The notes under the pieces were generated by a model. It had not been told where the DNA came from, did not search any database, and saw only the letters and a program-made list of their open reading frames with translations. From the NCBI RefSeq assembly GCF_020360975.1, contig NW_025408678.1, positions 992,001 to 1,056,000 of the forward strand: DNA of 64,000 nucleotides. The letters run 5' to 3'. This document shows positions 10,806-23,500 of this stretch, one piece after another. The position numbers and the translations under genes were made by a program. How positions within the stretch are numbered: the first letter of the stretch is position 1; every line of letters begins with the position of its first letter. The DNA is from Hirsutella rhossiliensis. Its lineage: Eukaryota; Ascomycota; Sordariomycetes; Hypocreales; Ophiocordycipitaceae.

Positions 10806-11515
10806 TATTACGGGATACCTTATAGTCGACAATCTAGGTACCCGGAACGACATCTGCTTCCCCTAAGGAAGACACCCCTAACTCCCTAAGGCTCCCCGCG
10901 GAAGAAGGAACCCGGAAGCCACCGGGCAAACTCCGGGAAATCACCCGGAATTCCCGGAAACGACAACTAAGCGGATTGCACGGATATTTCACGGAGATTT
11001 CCCCTAGGGACACATTGCACGGGGAATACACTATAATTTCCCAAGTAATAATAAGTTCCTTAAGGACTACACCGATATTTCCCTAAGAAGTTACTACGAG
11101 AATATAGCGGGGAAATTATAGAGAAATACCCGTGCCTACCTAGGGAAAACACCGGGAAATGCCGCTAAGACACCGCACTACTATCGCACGATTATAAGGT
11201 TAAGATATTACTCGGTTAAAGCCCCGAGTAAGGTCTTACGCTCGCTATAGTATATATAGAGGATAGAGAACCCGCTAGATTTTAGGCGGGTAAAGAAGAA
11301 TATAGATAGTTATTACTACTCTTACTTTAACTCGCAAGACCGGTAGCTAGTCCGTATTTAACGCGCGTAACAACGTACGGTAGCTAGTCCGTATAATACG
11401 TTTAAAACCTACGTACGGTAGCTAGTCCGTTTAATTACCCGTTAGACCCGTACTAGATCCGGGCAGACGGTAAGGTTAACGTACTAGCCCTATACTAAGG
11501 GACTAGTATATAATA
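10806..11515 (+). repeat. 5' LTR of C1 (710 bp)
   Basis: It begins TATTACGGGATACC and ends TATATAATA; the 3' LTR ends in the unmutated form GCATAACA, so the original ends were TGTTA...TAACA. It aligns with 19856-20556 and with the reverse complement of 58666-59375. Differences between the copies are mainly C-to-T or G-to-A transitions at CA/TG. A tripled 14-mer lies near its end. Confidence 0.93.
11342..11430 (+). repeat. Triple direct repeat GGTAGCTAGTCCGT in the C LTR
   Basis: The 14-mer occurs at 11342-11355, 11379-11392 and 11417-11430, at 37- and 38-bp spacing. The same trio is present in the 3' LTR (about 20381-20470, third unit mutated) and in the inverted C2 LTR (about 58755-58845). 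Such even spacing suggests repeated protein-binding sites in the LTR, but this is inference. Confidence 0.75.
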
Positions 11516-11805
11516 AATAGTAGTAATTCTAATTCTCCTAAAAGTCTACCTCTAGTAGAACGGAAGATAAAAAATAATAAATAGAACGAGTTAACCTCGA
11601 CCTATAAACCCCGATATCTTCTTAGGAAGAAAGCTCCTGCTCGCGTACTAACGAATACCGGCTTCCTAATCTCTTTTTACGGAGGAAATACTTAGGGAAC
11701 TCCGGATAGAGGTAGAACTTCGACGTATTAAAGCTTAAGTATTATAGAGCTTCTATTAGCGGTTAGAAAGATACCTATTTCCGGGATATTTCCCGTTAAG
11801 TGCCT

Positions 11806-13250
11806 ATGGAAACGGAAGATAGCTGGATCGCCTACCCTAGCGGTAGGAACGACGCCCGGAGGAATTAAGAGCGGAACTTCTACGATACGACTTACTAGCT
11901 TACCTAGCCGATCGTTAAAGCCTATAGGAACGAATTAATAACCTAGAATACGTTCTAGCGACGAGGCAATATTAGCTACGAGTAACGGAGCCGCACGGAA
12001 ATCGGCATAGCATAGCTTCCCCCGCCCCGCCTTAACCACCTCTATCGGAAGGATAAAGCCCTAGAAGTTCGCTAAGAAGTTCGCTAAACTACGACGAATA
12101 AAATAGGGAAGAACCTCTAAATAATACTACCCTTAGCGGCACGTTCGCGATAATAACCCCGGCGAACTAGCTAGTAAGTCTAATTACGGAGGAAGCTCTT
12201 ACGAGACTGCTAGCAAAAGCTATAGTAAGAGAAACCAGAGATAATACTACCGTAAACCCTCCTTAAGTACCCCTAGCACGTATTAGACTAGAAGACGTAG
12301 GGAAGTTTAACCCCGCTAGCCCCTTTGATATAACGTTCGACGTCCTCGAAGAAACCGAGAAAACGATTATATATAGAAACGTCGATCGATTTATCGATTC
12401 CTTAAAACGGGTAGCTATCCGCGGACCGGAATACGCTAACGAACTAATAATACTAATCCCTAGCTTACTCCGCGGAACCGCTATCGAATAGTATTCCGGC
12501 GATCTTAGCGAATCCGACCGAGCTATACTTTATACCCCGGACTAAGGATACACCGCCTAGTGCAATAAACTATAAAAACGCTTCGCTATCCGGCCGGAAG
12601 TAGCTTTAAGATCGTTATAAATAGAACGATTTACTACCTCGGATATTATAAATAGAGCTAACTTCCGTAGATAGATATTAAAGCTCCGCCGAAAAGCGAA
12701 AGCAGTACTATACTTAGAAAAGCACCTTACTATACTAGTCTATTAACGACTAGACGTATTACTACGAGAATTATTCCGCCGACCTACCGGTCTAGAATTA
12801 TTCGATACCTAGATTAACGACTGCGAGCAACTTATCCCGTAGTTAGAAACTAAGCTAACGGTCGGGTCGTAGGGGAAGATAAGTAACGTAGTAAAAGGAC
12901 GCGTATAAGGCGGGTCACGCGAAACTAAGAACGAGACTACGGTAAACCCTGCCCTATCTATAGCTAAACTAACCGGCTAGAAACCCTAGGAACGAGGACA
13001 ATTCTAATAGAAAGGAAACACAACGACCACGTCGGGATAGAATAATCTACGCCGGATAGACGGGGGCCTAGCACTAAACTAGTTAACTAGTCCCTAAACC
13101 GGACTACGGCCTTAGGATTCGAAACTAAAGGAGGGCTCTCGGGAAAACCTAATCGTTATTAACCTCGCCCGTTAGCTTTAAGCGGCACTAACCGACGACT
13201 AGGGCGGGATCTATCTTTCCTAGGAAATATAATACTAGATCCTATTTACC
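11806..13250 (+). pseudogene. C1 gag remnant
   Basis: The first convincing codons follow ATG at 11806 (METEDSWIAYPS...), 290 bp after the LTR. The stretch 12470-12850 reads as a Ty3/gypsy capsid, with aromatic and charged spacing around F-A-I-R-P-E-V-A-L-R-S-L and L-R-E-L-F-R-R-P. The following basic, Gly/Asn-rich segment is the expected nucleocapsid end, although I could not place an intact CCHC knuckle. Stops are TAA/TAG at Gln/Trp sites, and frame changes suggest some small indels. The capsid would package the element RNA in virus-like particles. The end is approximate. Confidence 0.7.
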
Positions 13251-13299
13251 TAGGACGAAGGGCTAGAAGATAGTAATACTACCGCCGACGTAGGAGAAG

Positions 13300-16200
13300 A
13301 AACCGAAGAAATAGAAGACGAGATTCTATTCGTTCCCGATATAATAGAACTAGAACCTATAGGACCGAGCCGTTCGCCTAGAACACTAAGGAACTAGCTA
13401 ACTATAAGAGCGGCGCTATAAACCGAAATATTAGATCTATCGAGGCCGTCCCGGTTTACGTACGCCTAGATATCCGTCTTCGGAACTAAAGGCCCGGACT
13501 AGCTATTAAACGTATACGTAGACTCCGGTGCAGCCCGCTCTATAATTAGGGAAGACTAGCTTAACCACTTTAACGACGTAACCCTCGACTAAACCTAGTA
13601 GGTCCTACTATCTAGCATAGGGAAAAGCTAAACTAAGGGTTAGGCGACCTTAACAATAAATATCCTAGGGAAATAAGGAACGGGATTTAAGGTTAGACAA
13701 TTTACTATCGGCGCCTAGGTAGTTTAGACCCTATCCGTAGGATTATTGCTCGGATAAGATTTCTCGGTACTAAACGAAGTCAATATCCTAAATTCTAAGG
13801 GAATAATATCCATCGGCTTATGCGGCAACCTAATAGTCGCAGCTCGCTCGACCCGACGGGGCCACGCGATCCGTCGTCGGGTTATATGCTAAGCCGACGT
13901 CGACGTCCCAGTATATAGTATAGAACGCCTACCGGCGCAGATTAAGGACATACTAGGGGATCGTGACCTAGTATTCTTTCCGAGAGACCTATCCTTAGCC
14001 TATAACCTAATCCGAGGTATAACCCTAGTTACGGCGGTTAATACTACCGCTCGCCGCGTTAGATTTAAGAAAGGATAGCACTTAGGAATACTAGTAGACC
14101 TTAGCGACGAAATATAGTTCTTATAGATCGACCTACCCGAGGAAACCCTAGCTAGGGTAACCCCGACTAAAGAGCCGGCTATACGGAAAACCACGGAACG
14201 TAGCAACCTATACTAGGTTACTAACCTATCGGTGGAAACCCTAGAGGAAGGGAGCCCTGAGTCCGCCGGAGGGGAACTCCCTCTATAGACGTATAGATAG
14301 ACTCCGAACTATAAGATCGGGATTTTACGAGACTATAGCCTCCCGGAAATAACTACTCTAGAGGACGTTAAAATCTATAATTAGGACCCCGCGTTTATAG
14401 AAAAGATCTAACGCACTATCGCCTCCTTCCCGACCCCATGTATGACTAGGGTACTATTAAGGTCTACCTAGACCACTATATACGCATTCCGCTAATAGAA
14501 AATTAGCACCTACGTAAACTAGCGTCTAGGGCTTACCCGCTTAGCTAGAAGGATAAGGCCCTAATCGACTAGACCTACGAGAACCTATACCGGAAGGGGC
14601 GTATAGAATAGGCTATAGAGGCAACCCCGTTCGCTTGCCCCGTGTTCGTGGTTTAGAGAACCGTATATAGCAACGAAAAGGGCCGAATAGTAGTAGACCT
14701 ACGCGCTCTTAATAGCGTAGCTATCCTAGACGCCTACCTAATGCCGCTCTAGGGAGACATGATCTAGAAGCTATAGGGGAAACGCTTTATTTCCGCTATA
14801 GACGCTCGGTCTTTCTTCTATTAGTTCCTCGTCTATAAGGAGCATCGGGAAAGGTTTACGGTAATTAGCTATAGAGGCTTAGAACGACTAACGGTGGCCC
14901 TAATAGGATATAAGAACTTACCCGTATACGTCTAAAGATTTATAGACTAAATCCTCCGGGAATACGCGGAATATTCCTCTAGGTATATCGATAATATCGT
15001 AATATACACGGACATAGAAGACGACTATATTCGTTACCTCTAGGCTATCTTCTAACTCTTCGTAGACTATAACCTAGCCCTAGCCGGATCGAAATCATTC
15101 TTAGGCTACCTATCTATCGAACTATTAGGATTTCGAGTCGATAGCATCGGCCTAATAAACACCGAAGAACGAGTATAGGCATTATAGGACGTAGAGTTTC
15201 TAAACACCCTATAAGTACTAGAAAATAGCTCGGCTTAGTTAACTAGCTGCGGCACCTGGTGCCTACTTCTTAGGGTAGAGGCGCTCTAGGTTCGGAAAAC
15301 GGCGATGCTTAAGGAAGCACGGGATAGTTAAGCGCTGCCTAAAGGACCGGTAAGGAATAGATATACCTCTAAGACAACGTACTAACCCTCCTTAGCGGAG
15401 GAGTAGGCCTTCCGAGATATTACGAACGCTCTTACGGAACTAACGCGGCTATACTATTTCGACCTACGACGGCTATTATTCCTATAAATCGACGCTAGCC
15501 GCGAGCTAGGCTTTACGGTAGTGGCCTTCTACCTCGCACCGGGGGTAGACTAGAACCTAGGAAGGACCCCGCCCCGGACGAGCATCTAGCTAATCCTTTA
15601 CCTTAGTAAACGCCTAACCGGCGGAGAACCTAGATACTAGCCCACGGAACTCGAAGTTACCTATCTTTCCTAGGCTTATCGGAAGCTCCGGTCGTATATT
15701 ATCTCTACCTTACTACCGAAGGTCGTCGTGCTAACTAACCACGCCGCTACGAGCGTAATCCTAAAGTAAATATCGTTATTTACTACTAGTATAAAGACAA
15801 ATAATCGGCTCGTGCTCGCGTTATAGTACCTTAGCTAGTTTCCCTTAGAGGTCTACTATATTCCCGGAACCGTAAATATCCTTACCGATGTACTATCTCG
15901 ACTGCCATCCGCAATACCTAGGAAATATAAACCCGGGGAATTAGACCGCGTCTAGGAAGATAAAGCGCTAGTCGAATATATATACGCGGTCACGGAATCC
16001 TTTATCTAACCTAACCTACGCCGGAAGATCTAAGAAGTATACGCGGAAGAACCTAGGTAGGCCGGTATACTAGAGTAGCTTAGAAGCAATAAGTCCTAGG
16101 TCGGTCTCCTATTCGTTAAGCGGAACGGGTTGCTCTACCTAGTTAAGTCCGAAGGTCGTTACCGGCTCTATATCCCTACTACCTACGCCGAGGAAATTAT

Positions 16201-17460
16201 CGCCGACGACTACGCGCGTAAATTCTACCTTAGATAGCGAAGGATATAGGAGGAATTATCCTCGACGTTCGCTATTACTAGCCTTAAGAAACTTATCGAT
16301 AGCTTTATCGATAAGTGCGACGCTTACTATAAGAACTAAACCGACCGGTTAAAGGCCCCCGGCGAGTTAGTTCCGATTACGTCCCCGGCCTTACCTTTCT
16401 ATACGATCGCTATAGATTTCGTTATAGGACTCCCGGACGTCCCCGTAGACCGAACTCCGTAGATGCTGCCTATCGGGGTCTACTATAACATACTACTAAC
16501 GGTAACCGATAAGTTCTCGAAAATAGGGCTCCTTATCCTAGGCCACAACTAGTTTACCGTAGAAGACTAGGCCGAGGCACTATTTACTAAGTTAATGCGC
16601 TATAACTAGGGGATTCCCGCTTAGATTATCTCCGACCGGGACCCTAAGTTCCTTTTAGCGTTCTAGAAAGGACTATAGATAGCGTATAGATCTAAGTTAC
16701 TAGTATCTACGGCTTAGTATCCCTAGACCGACGGCTTATTAGAACGACGTAACTAGGTAGTTAAAACCGCGCTCCGGTTCTTTACGACCGACTTCCTATC
16801 CCGTTAATAGGTTAACGCGTTACTACTACTCTAATTTACCCTTAATAACTCTTACTCCTCGGTAATCGGTACCTCTCTAAGCGAGCTACTAACCGGGATA
16901 CGGATAGACGATAGTAAGCGACACCTTAGAGAAGGCCCCCTACGGATAGATAGAGAGATACTCTAAGACTAGGCTAGGATCTCGATCGCTCTAGCCTAGG
17001 CAGGAATAAAAAAGCGGTATAACGCGAAGCACCGAGTACTAGAGTTTAAGCCCGGAGACTAGGTATGGCTCTAGCTAGGGAAAGGATATAGCGTAGCCGA
17101 CGGACGGGTGGCAAAGTTAAAGGAACGCCGTACGGGACTATTCGAAGTCCTCGAGCGGATCGGCTATCTAGCCTACCGCCTTAACCTAGCCGGATCCCTA
17201 AATATCTACGACGTCGTTTCCGTCGCGTAGCTACGGCCGGCCGAACGACTAGATGCCCGACCCGGCCTAGAACCTAATACTAACTACTAGGAAGTCGAAA
17301 GAATCCTTAATGCTAGAACTTATAGATATAGCCGAGGGACCGCTCGTACGGAATACCTCGTTAGCTAAAAAGGCTAGCTAAGCAGCTATAATTCCTAGGT
17401 GGCCGCTAAGGATATCGTCGCCGAAGACCTTATCGAAGAATTTACCGCGTAGTAAGGAGC
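13300..17460 (+). pseudogene. C1 pol remnant (PR-RT-RH-IN-chromodomain)
   Basis: Protease has V-D-S-G-A at 13518-13532, so its catalytic triad is intact. RT shows the G-R-I-V-V-D-L-R-A-L-N block at 14680-14715 and the palm box Y-I-D-N at 14984-14995 (YIDD before RIP). RNase H begins near I-D-A-S-R-E-L at 15487. Integrase has its catalytic Asp in A-I-D-F near 16415, a second in S-D-R-D-P-K-F near 16633 and Glu in L-L-E-R-R-N near 16744, all three retained. The last domain, 17290-17455, is a chromodomain (V-E-R-I-L ... Y-L-V-S-[W]-K-G), which in chromoviruses directs integration to heterochromatin. Many internal TAA/TAG triplets make it non-functional. Confidence 0.88.
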
Positions 17461-17733
17461 ATTATAAGGTCGTATTACCCGCACCCGGAAGCTCCGCGCG
17501 CGCGCCGTATAATAGTATGAGCCGCCGTAGCTAGGGGAGAAATAACGGTGCGTAGTACGCGCCGTTACCGTTCGTTCGCCCGGAAGTCCGGGGACGGGTA
17601 ACTAGCTAATAAGTATTAATAGCGCCCGCGGCGAACGGTAACCTAATTCTATATTTTAGCACCCGCGTTTGTTTTTGTTTTAGAAACCCGATTTCCGTCC
17701 TTTACGCCCCTTTTCTATACTAAATAGCTCCTT

Positions 17734-19729
17734 ATGCCTACCTTGAGGTTCCCGCTATCTGGGCTATAAGGCATCGTAGTAAGGACCTAGTATTTCGCTA
17801 ATATCCGACTAGATCTGCCGCCGACCGCCGCGCCTAAGCCCTCGAGGGATTCCGCCGAGTAGTCAATTATATAGAACGAGGCGAGCTCCCGTAACCTTAA
17901 GTCTAATATGGCCGCCTTTACTAAGTAGAAACGGGATAATTATAGCACGTATACTAACTACCGCGACCTCCTTACCGGAGAAGGGTACGATCTCGACGCG
18001 GGCTTAGTAGAAAACGGTATATACTACGCCCCTCTATCTCTTCCCCCGGCTAAAGCCCGTGATCTACGCGAACGTAACTAGCTATACTTCTCTACGCCTC
18101 GTAGCACCGCCGCCTATCGCATTACTACCACGACTCCCGTAACTACCCGAACTAGTAGAAACGCGACGTTAACTATCCGACTACGGTAGGTCGGCGCTTC
18201 CTATCGCCCCGTTCCTAGCACTCCGTTATGCGTTCGCTTCGACGACCGTGCCCTATCGCTATTAAGCTCTAGTAATTCGTCTAGCGACTCGCTGCCCTTA
18301 GTTTTAGGCATTATAGGGAAAACCCCCGGCACCCCCCGAAACGCCCGCGGGTAGTTTGCCCCGTCGTTTAATAAAGACGAGCTTCTTCCCCCGTCGCTGC
18401 GCGACCTAGACGGAGCTATCTTCCCCGATAAAACTAAGAGGATAACTAGCGCCCTCGGAACCGCGTAGATCGCTACTATCTTAGCCGACGTCGTTAATAA
18501 GCTCCTATCCGGATAGGTGGCCTCTACGGACGCCGAGATACTCGAGATCGTCGCTACCGTTACTAGTATCGGCGCCTCCCGCCTATCTAAAGATATTCGG
18601 CACCGCCGCTACGGAGGAGCGAGGCCTCAGTATACTAGGAACTCGTAAGTTTAGAGAGACCCTTAAGCGCACCCCGGCTAGGACCGGAGGATCTAGCACG
18701 GTAGACCTTATATTCGACGAGCTATTAGGGAACCCGTTCGCTAGACGCCTATTAGCCGCCGCCGCGGCCCCGCCCTCCACTCCCTCTAAGCGGGCTAACC
18801 TATTCGCCGAGGACTAGGCCCCGATACCGGTCTAATAGAAGCTTAACCCCTTCTAGGTTCTAAGCCGCGGGAAGCCCGGACTATTCCCTATCGCACCTTT
18901 CGTAGTATACTACGATAACCCGGGCGATATAGACGGCTATATAGGTATCGTCTACTCCGGGTCGGAAGCGCTAGTCTACGGAGCCCCGGATATAGCCGTG
19001 ATCTAGGCAAATCTATTCGCCGCTATCCGTAAGGAGGCCGACGCCGACCTCTCGCTCGGCCAATGCGCCGCCCTCACCGGAGTGCCCGCCGGCTTCGTTT
19101 ATCGGTTTACTTTCGCCGCCTACCTCCTAGACGACTCGCCCGAGCTCGCTACGGCATACTAAAGAGCCGCCCGCGTCGGCCCCCTACGCACGCTAGCCGC
19201 GGCCCGCCCCTATACGGCTAATGTAATAGCCTATTTTAACTCGTTAGACTAGAAGTTTACCGACGCGTACCTAGGCGGATTCTAGAACCTAGGCCCGACT
19301 ATATAGGCACTAGTAGTAGCAATCCGCAACTAAATTCTAGCCTCTCGCGACGGACTAGCTATAATGCTCCCGGTAGAACCGGCCCCGAACAACGCTTACG
19401 GCGTACCTATCTATAGAGCCTCCGATATATAGGATGCCCCGGCCGACGTGCCGGCAGGCCCCGAGGAACCAACGGAGGAGGAAGCCGAGGAGGAGATCCC
19501 CTACCCTACCCCCGCGGGCGTAAGACGGTCGGTTACCGGGTTAGCCTGTAGTATCCCTCGGCACTATTCGTTTTATTACCGGCTTAGCTATAGAGCGCCC
19601 CCGGTTATAATTAGTTTTCCCCGGTTTAGCCACCTAGCGCCCCCGGTCCTAGTAGTGTTTTGCTCCCGGCTTAGCCGCCTCGCGCCCCCGGTATTAGTCG
19701 TACTAGGTTGCGTTCTAGATAAGAGATGA
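17734..19729 (+). pseudogene. Extra ORF downstream of pol in element C (ORF3, unknown)
   Basis: From ATG 17734 a long frame (MPTLRFPLSG...) runs with stops only where Gln or Trp codons are expected. Near 18566-18590 it shifts by a net 2 bases relative to copy C2, which stays in one frame there, and then continues to about 19530, possibly to the TGA at 19727. The predicted product is up to ~660 residues: a Ser/Thr/Arg-rich N-terminal third, a charged helical middle, a Pro/Ala-rich linker (18740-18790), a Gly/Tyr/Ala-rich folded-looking domain (18890-19330) and an acidic Glu-rich patch (19460-19500). I see no signal peptide, no clear membrane segment and no known motif. The position is that of env-like genes in some Ty3/gypsy elements, but nothing in the sequence shows an envelope. 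GC content and codon use match pol. Confidence 0.7.
19580..19711 (+). repeat. Three in-frame 42-45-bp repeats at the end of ORF3
   Basis: Units start at 19580, 19622 and 19667, each CGG(C/T)TTAGC followed by GCGCCCCCGGT. All are multiples of three and would encode a repeated Leu-Ser...Ala-Pro-Pro-Val segment if translated. C2 has the same three units (about 59525-59640, inverted), but small compensating indels just upstream leave it uncertain that this part is coding. Confidence 0.75.
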
Positions 19730-19855
19730 GTTGCTCCCTATGCTAACCTTAGAAATCTGCGTAACTTTACTACGATCTCCCCGTCGGCGCGACTCCCGCC
19801 TAAATACCGCGGGAAACCGACGGGGACGTCGGTTAATTCTTTCGCCCCGGGCATT

Positions 19856-20556
19856 TATTACGGGATACCTTATAGTCGACAATCTAGGTACCCGGAACGA
19901 CATCTACTTCCCCTAAGGAAGACACCCCTAACTCCCTAAGGCCTCATGGAAGAAGGAACCGAAGTACGGGTAAACTCCGGGAAATTACCCGGAATTCCCG
20001 GAAACGATAACTAAGCGGATTGCACGGATATTTCACGGAGATTTCCCCTAGGGATATATTATATAGGGAATATACTATAATTTCCCGAGTAATAATAAGT
20101 TCCTTAGGGACTATACCGATATTTCCCTAAGAAGTTACTACGAGAATATAGCGGGGAAATTATAGAGAAATACCTATGCCTACCTAGGGAAAATACTAGG
20201 AAATACCGCTAAGACACCGCACTACTATCGCACGATTATAAGGTTAAGATATTACTCGGTTAAAGCCCGAGTAAGGTCTTACGCTCGCTATAGTATATAG
20301 AGGATAGAGAACCCGCTAGATTTTAGGCGGGCAGAGAAGAATATAGATAGTTATTACTACTCTTACTTTAACTCGCAAGACCGGTAGCTAGTCCGTATTT
20401 AACGCGCGTAACAACGTACGGTAGCTAGTCCGTATAACACGTTTAAAACCTACGTATAGTAGCTAGTCCGTTTAATTACCTGTTAGACCCGCACCGGATC
20501 CGGGCAGACGGCAAGGTTAACGTACTAGCCCCGTACTAAGGGACTAGTGCATAACA
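19856..20556 (+). repeat. 3' LTR of C1 (701 bp)
   Basis: It starts TATTACGGGATACC and ends GTGCATAACA with the canonical CA intact. It differs from the 5' LTR by short indels and many CA/TG transitions. No obvious purine tract precedes it. Confidence 0.93.
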
Positions 20557-20561
20557 CTAAC
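20557..20561. repeat. Target-site duplication of C1, right (CTAAC)
   Basis: Matches 10801-10805 exactly; B2 gag resumes at 20562. Confidence 0.93.
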
Positions 20562-23500
20562 TTTAAAGAGATACTCTTATAAGTAGTAGGAACTATAGTA
20601 TAGGAAGATAGCGTAAAGCTTATATAATTATAGAACTTAATTATACCGGCCCTATAAGAGCTACTTATCCTTATAATTATACTTACTAACTACGATAAGT
20701 ATATAAGCTAGTTAATAAAGGTAGTATAAGGCTATAAGTAGACGCTATATTTCTAGAAGCTTTATAAGCGTACGCTATATAGCGGTAATAGGATTACCGC
20801 CCCTTTATAAAAGGAATAGCTAACTATCGATATTAATAAAGATACCTTAATATCGGCTACCTATATAGACCGAGCTAAACGTAGTAGGAAGTCGTTATCG
20901 AATATTCTTTATACTATCCCGCTTTATAAGTAATAGGTAAAGTAGGTAACGAGTAAGGAAATTAGGAAAAGGAAGGCTAACGGCCGCTACTTATATTACG
21001 GCGCGTTTATATACTTTATATTAAAATGCCCCTTCCTTTTAGCTAAGCGGCCTATAGTAGTTTAAGTAGCGAAGATAGAACCACTCCTTACCTTAGACGA
21101 TAAAGAGGACTCCGCTCCTTTAAGCTTAAAGGAAAAAGAGTAGCTCTAGAGTAAAGATAGGCTCTAAAGCCCTAATTACTAGTACTAGTAAAGGAGAAGG
21201 AGGAATTATCCGCCTATATAAAAGAGGAGCTTACTTTAATATAGGTTATAGTTAATAACTCCTTACCTATCGCCGCCCTTATAAACGTAGGCTACTAGTA
21301 CTACGCCGTAGTTAATAAAGCGCTTATATAAGAGATATAAGTACTAGTAGAAAAGATCGCCCTAAGGTAGGTAAAGGGCGCCTTAGGCGCAATAGAGGGT
21401 ATAGTAATTAAGGGTATTACGTAGCTAGCTATAAAGGTCGATAGTTACTATAAGCTTATCGTAGCTTATATAATCCCTTAACTAGAGTTTCCCTTAATCC
21501 TTAGGAAACCCTAGTTATTATATATAAAGTTATACTTAGTTCTATACTAAAAGAAGCTATAGTTTAGGCTTATATAATAGTAGGTCCGCTATAATAATAG
21601 TTTTATAAGTATAGGACTAAGCGTATAAGCTTTATACTTAGTATAAGAAGTCCTTACCTCTATCTTTATAGGAACTATATAACGGTTAAAGCGGGAGGAA
21701 GGCTAGGTAGTAGCTAATATAGCGGTCTACGTAGTTAGCTTAGTAGATATCGATAAGGCCCTTTAAGCGAAAAAGCTAAAGTCGCCCTTTAAGCTATAGT
21801 AGTAGATACTAAAGCGCTTTTACGACCTCCTACTACTATTTAAGTCCTAGGAAGTAAATAAGCTTAACCTATATAAGCTAAGGGTAGACTATAAGATTAT
21901 ACTCTATATTAATAAGAAGGGGTAAGAACTACCTATACCGTTTAAACCGCTATATAGTATATTATACGCGGAGCTACTAGTACTAAAGAAGACGCTAAGG
22001 GACCTCCTAGATAAGGGTTTTATTTAAGTAAGTAGCTCTAAAGTAAGAGCGCCGGTCCTATTTATACGTAAACTAAGGCGCGGGATATAGTTCTATTATA
22101 ACTATAGGGCTCTAAACGTAATTATAAGGCTAGACCGCTACCCCTTACCCTTAATCTCGGATACGCTCTATAACCTTTTAAAGGTAAAGTAGTTTATAAA
22201 GCTAGATATAAAATAGGCGTTCTATAAGGTATAGATCTTAGAAGGTAATAAGTAGAAGATAGCGTTCTATATACGCTATAGCTTATTTAAGTAGCTTATA
22301 ACGCTCTTTAGCCTTTTAATAGCGCCCGCTACCTTCTAGCGTTATATTAATAACGTACTTTAGGACTTCCTTAATAAGTTCGCCTCTATATATATAGATA
22401 ATATCCTTATTTATATAAGCAGCTCTTATAAGGACTATATATAGAAAGTATAGAGGGTACTAAAGCGCCTCTAACTTTATAGGCTCTACCTTAACTTAAA
22501 TAAGTACGAATTTAAGGTTAAGAGGGTTAAGTACCTAAGCTTTATTATCTATATAAGCGTAGGTATATAAGTAGATCTTATAAAGATCTAAGTAATTTAG
22601 GACTAAGCTACCCTAACTACGTAGATAGGTATATAGAGCTTCCTTAAGTTCGCGAACTATTATAGGATATTTATTAAGGGCTTCTCTTATATTATAATAC
22701 CCTTAAATAAGATTACTAGGAAGTAAACCGCTTTTTACTAAGGGCCTATATAGGAAAGAGCGTTTTATACGCTTAAGGACCTATTCTTTTAAGCCCTAGT
22801 ACTACTCTAGTAAGACTTTAACTAGTCTACGTTAGTTAAAGTAGACTATAGCGGCTAGGCACTTAGAGGAACGCTCTCTTAAGAGGTAAACGGGCGGAAG
22901 TAACTAGTAACGTTCTACTCTTATAAGCTAACCTTAATAGAGCGGAATTATATTATTTACGATAAAAAGATATTAGCGATTATTAGCTACCTTAAGTAAT
23001 AGTAAGCGGAGCTTAGGAGCTATAAGAGCTTCGAGGTTCTTATAGACTATAGGAACCTTAAGTACTTTATAACTCGCTAGTACTTCTTAGAGCGGTAAGC
23101 CCGCTAGCTAGAGCATCTCTTACGCTTTAACTTCTTAATTAAGTACCGCCCTAAGTAGGACTCCGCGGTCTTAGACGCGCTTTCTTAAAGGGATTAAGAC
23201 CGGCTAATAGGAGCGGATATCGAGGCCTAGGATCTATAGCTTATCCTATAGGAAGTACTATAGACTTATATAAGAGCTTTCTTAGTAAAGAAAGACGCGG
23301 TACTAGTAAATAAGCTTCCCCTTATACCCTTACCTCGGTCTAGCGAGGAGGGATAGACCGGCCTAAGGGCGCGCGCGGCGAGAGTATTTTAAGATAAGGC
23401 CCTTTAACGCTTATAAGATAGGATAGCGGCTCTAGACTATACTTATAAGGGTATACGCCGCGCTATTAAGTCTAGCGCTTAATGCTTAGATTTAAAGCTA

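Larger units (their letters stand above)
10806..20556 (+). mobile_element. Chromovirus element C, complete copy C1 (9751 bp)
   Basis: This is a full-length plus-strand Ty3/gypsy element with LTRs of 710 bp (10806-11515) and 701 bp (19856-20556) and perfect CTAAC duplications; it is inserted in the gag gene of B2. Internal order: gag (from ATG 11806), protease with D-S-G (13521-13529), RT (Y-I-D-N at 14984-14995), RNase H, integrase, chromodomain (17290-17455), then an additional ORF of up to 660 codons before the 3' LTR. It is less mutated than A and B and keeps a fair number of CA/TG sites, so it is younger or was hit by fewer RIP cycles. Confidence 0.93.

Noticed and set aside
10834..11031. 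Open frame of 65 codons on the minus strand
   Set aside because: It lies wholly inside the C1 5' LTR; the equivalent in the 3' LTR is not conserved as coding. A chance frame in less mutated sequence.
11342..11430. Repeat-spacer pattern resembling a tiny CRISPR array
   Set aside because: Three units inside an LTR of a fungal retrotransposon, spacers not unique between LTR copies. Not CRISPR.
11516..11540. Primer-binding site of C1
   Set aside because: AATAGTAGTAATTCT after the LTR could be a RIPed TGG-type site, but I could not match it to any tRNA by eye, so I do not call it.
14000..14206. Open frame of 68 codons on the minus strand
   Set aside because: A shadow of C1 pol, which reads well on the plus strand here.
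18583..18780. Open frame of 65 codons on the minus strand
   Set aside because: Antisense shadow of ORF3; the plus frame explains the stops and is repeated in C2.
17734..19729. ORF3 of element C as a retroviral-type envelope gene
   Set aside because: The position fits, but there is no signal peptide, no furin-like site and no convincing membrane anchor; I leave the function open.
19715..19916. Two short open frames on opposite strands near the C1 3' LTR
   Set aside because: They span the LTR border and the noncoding gap before it; no conservation as protein between C1 and C2.
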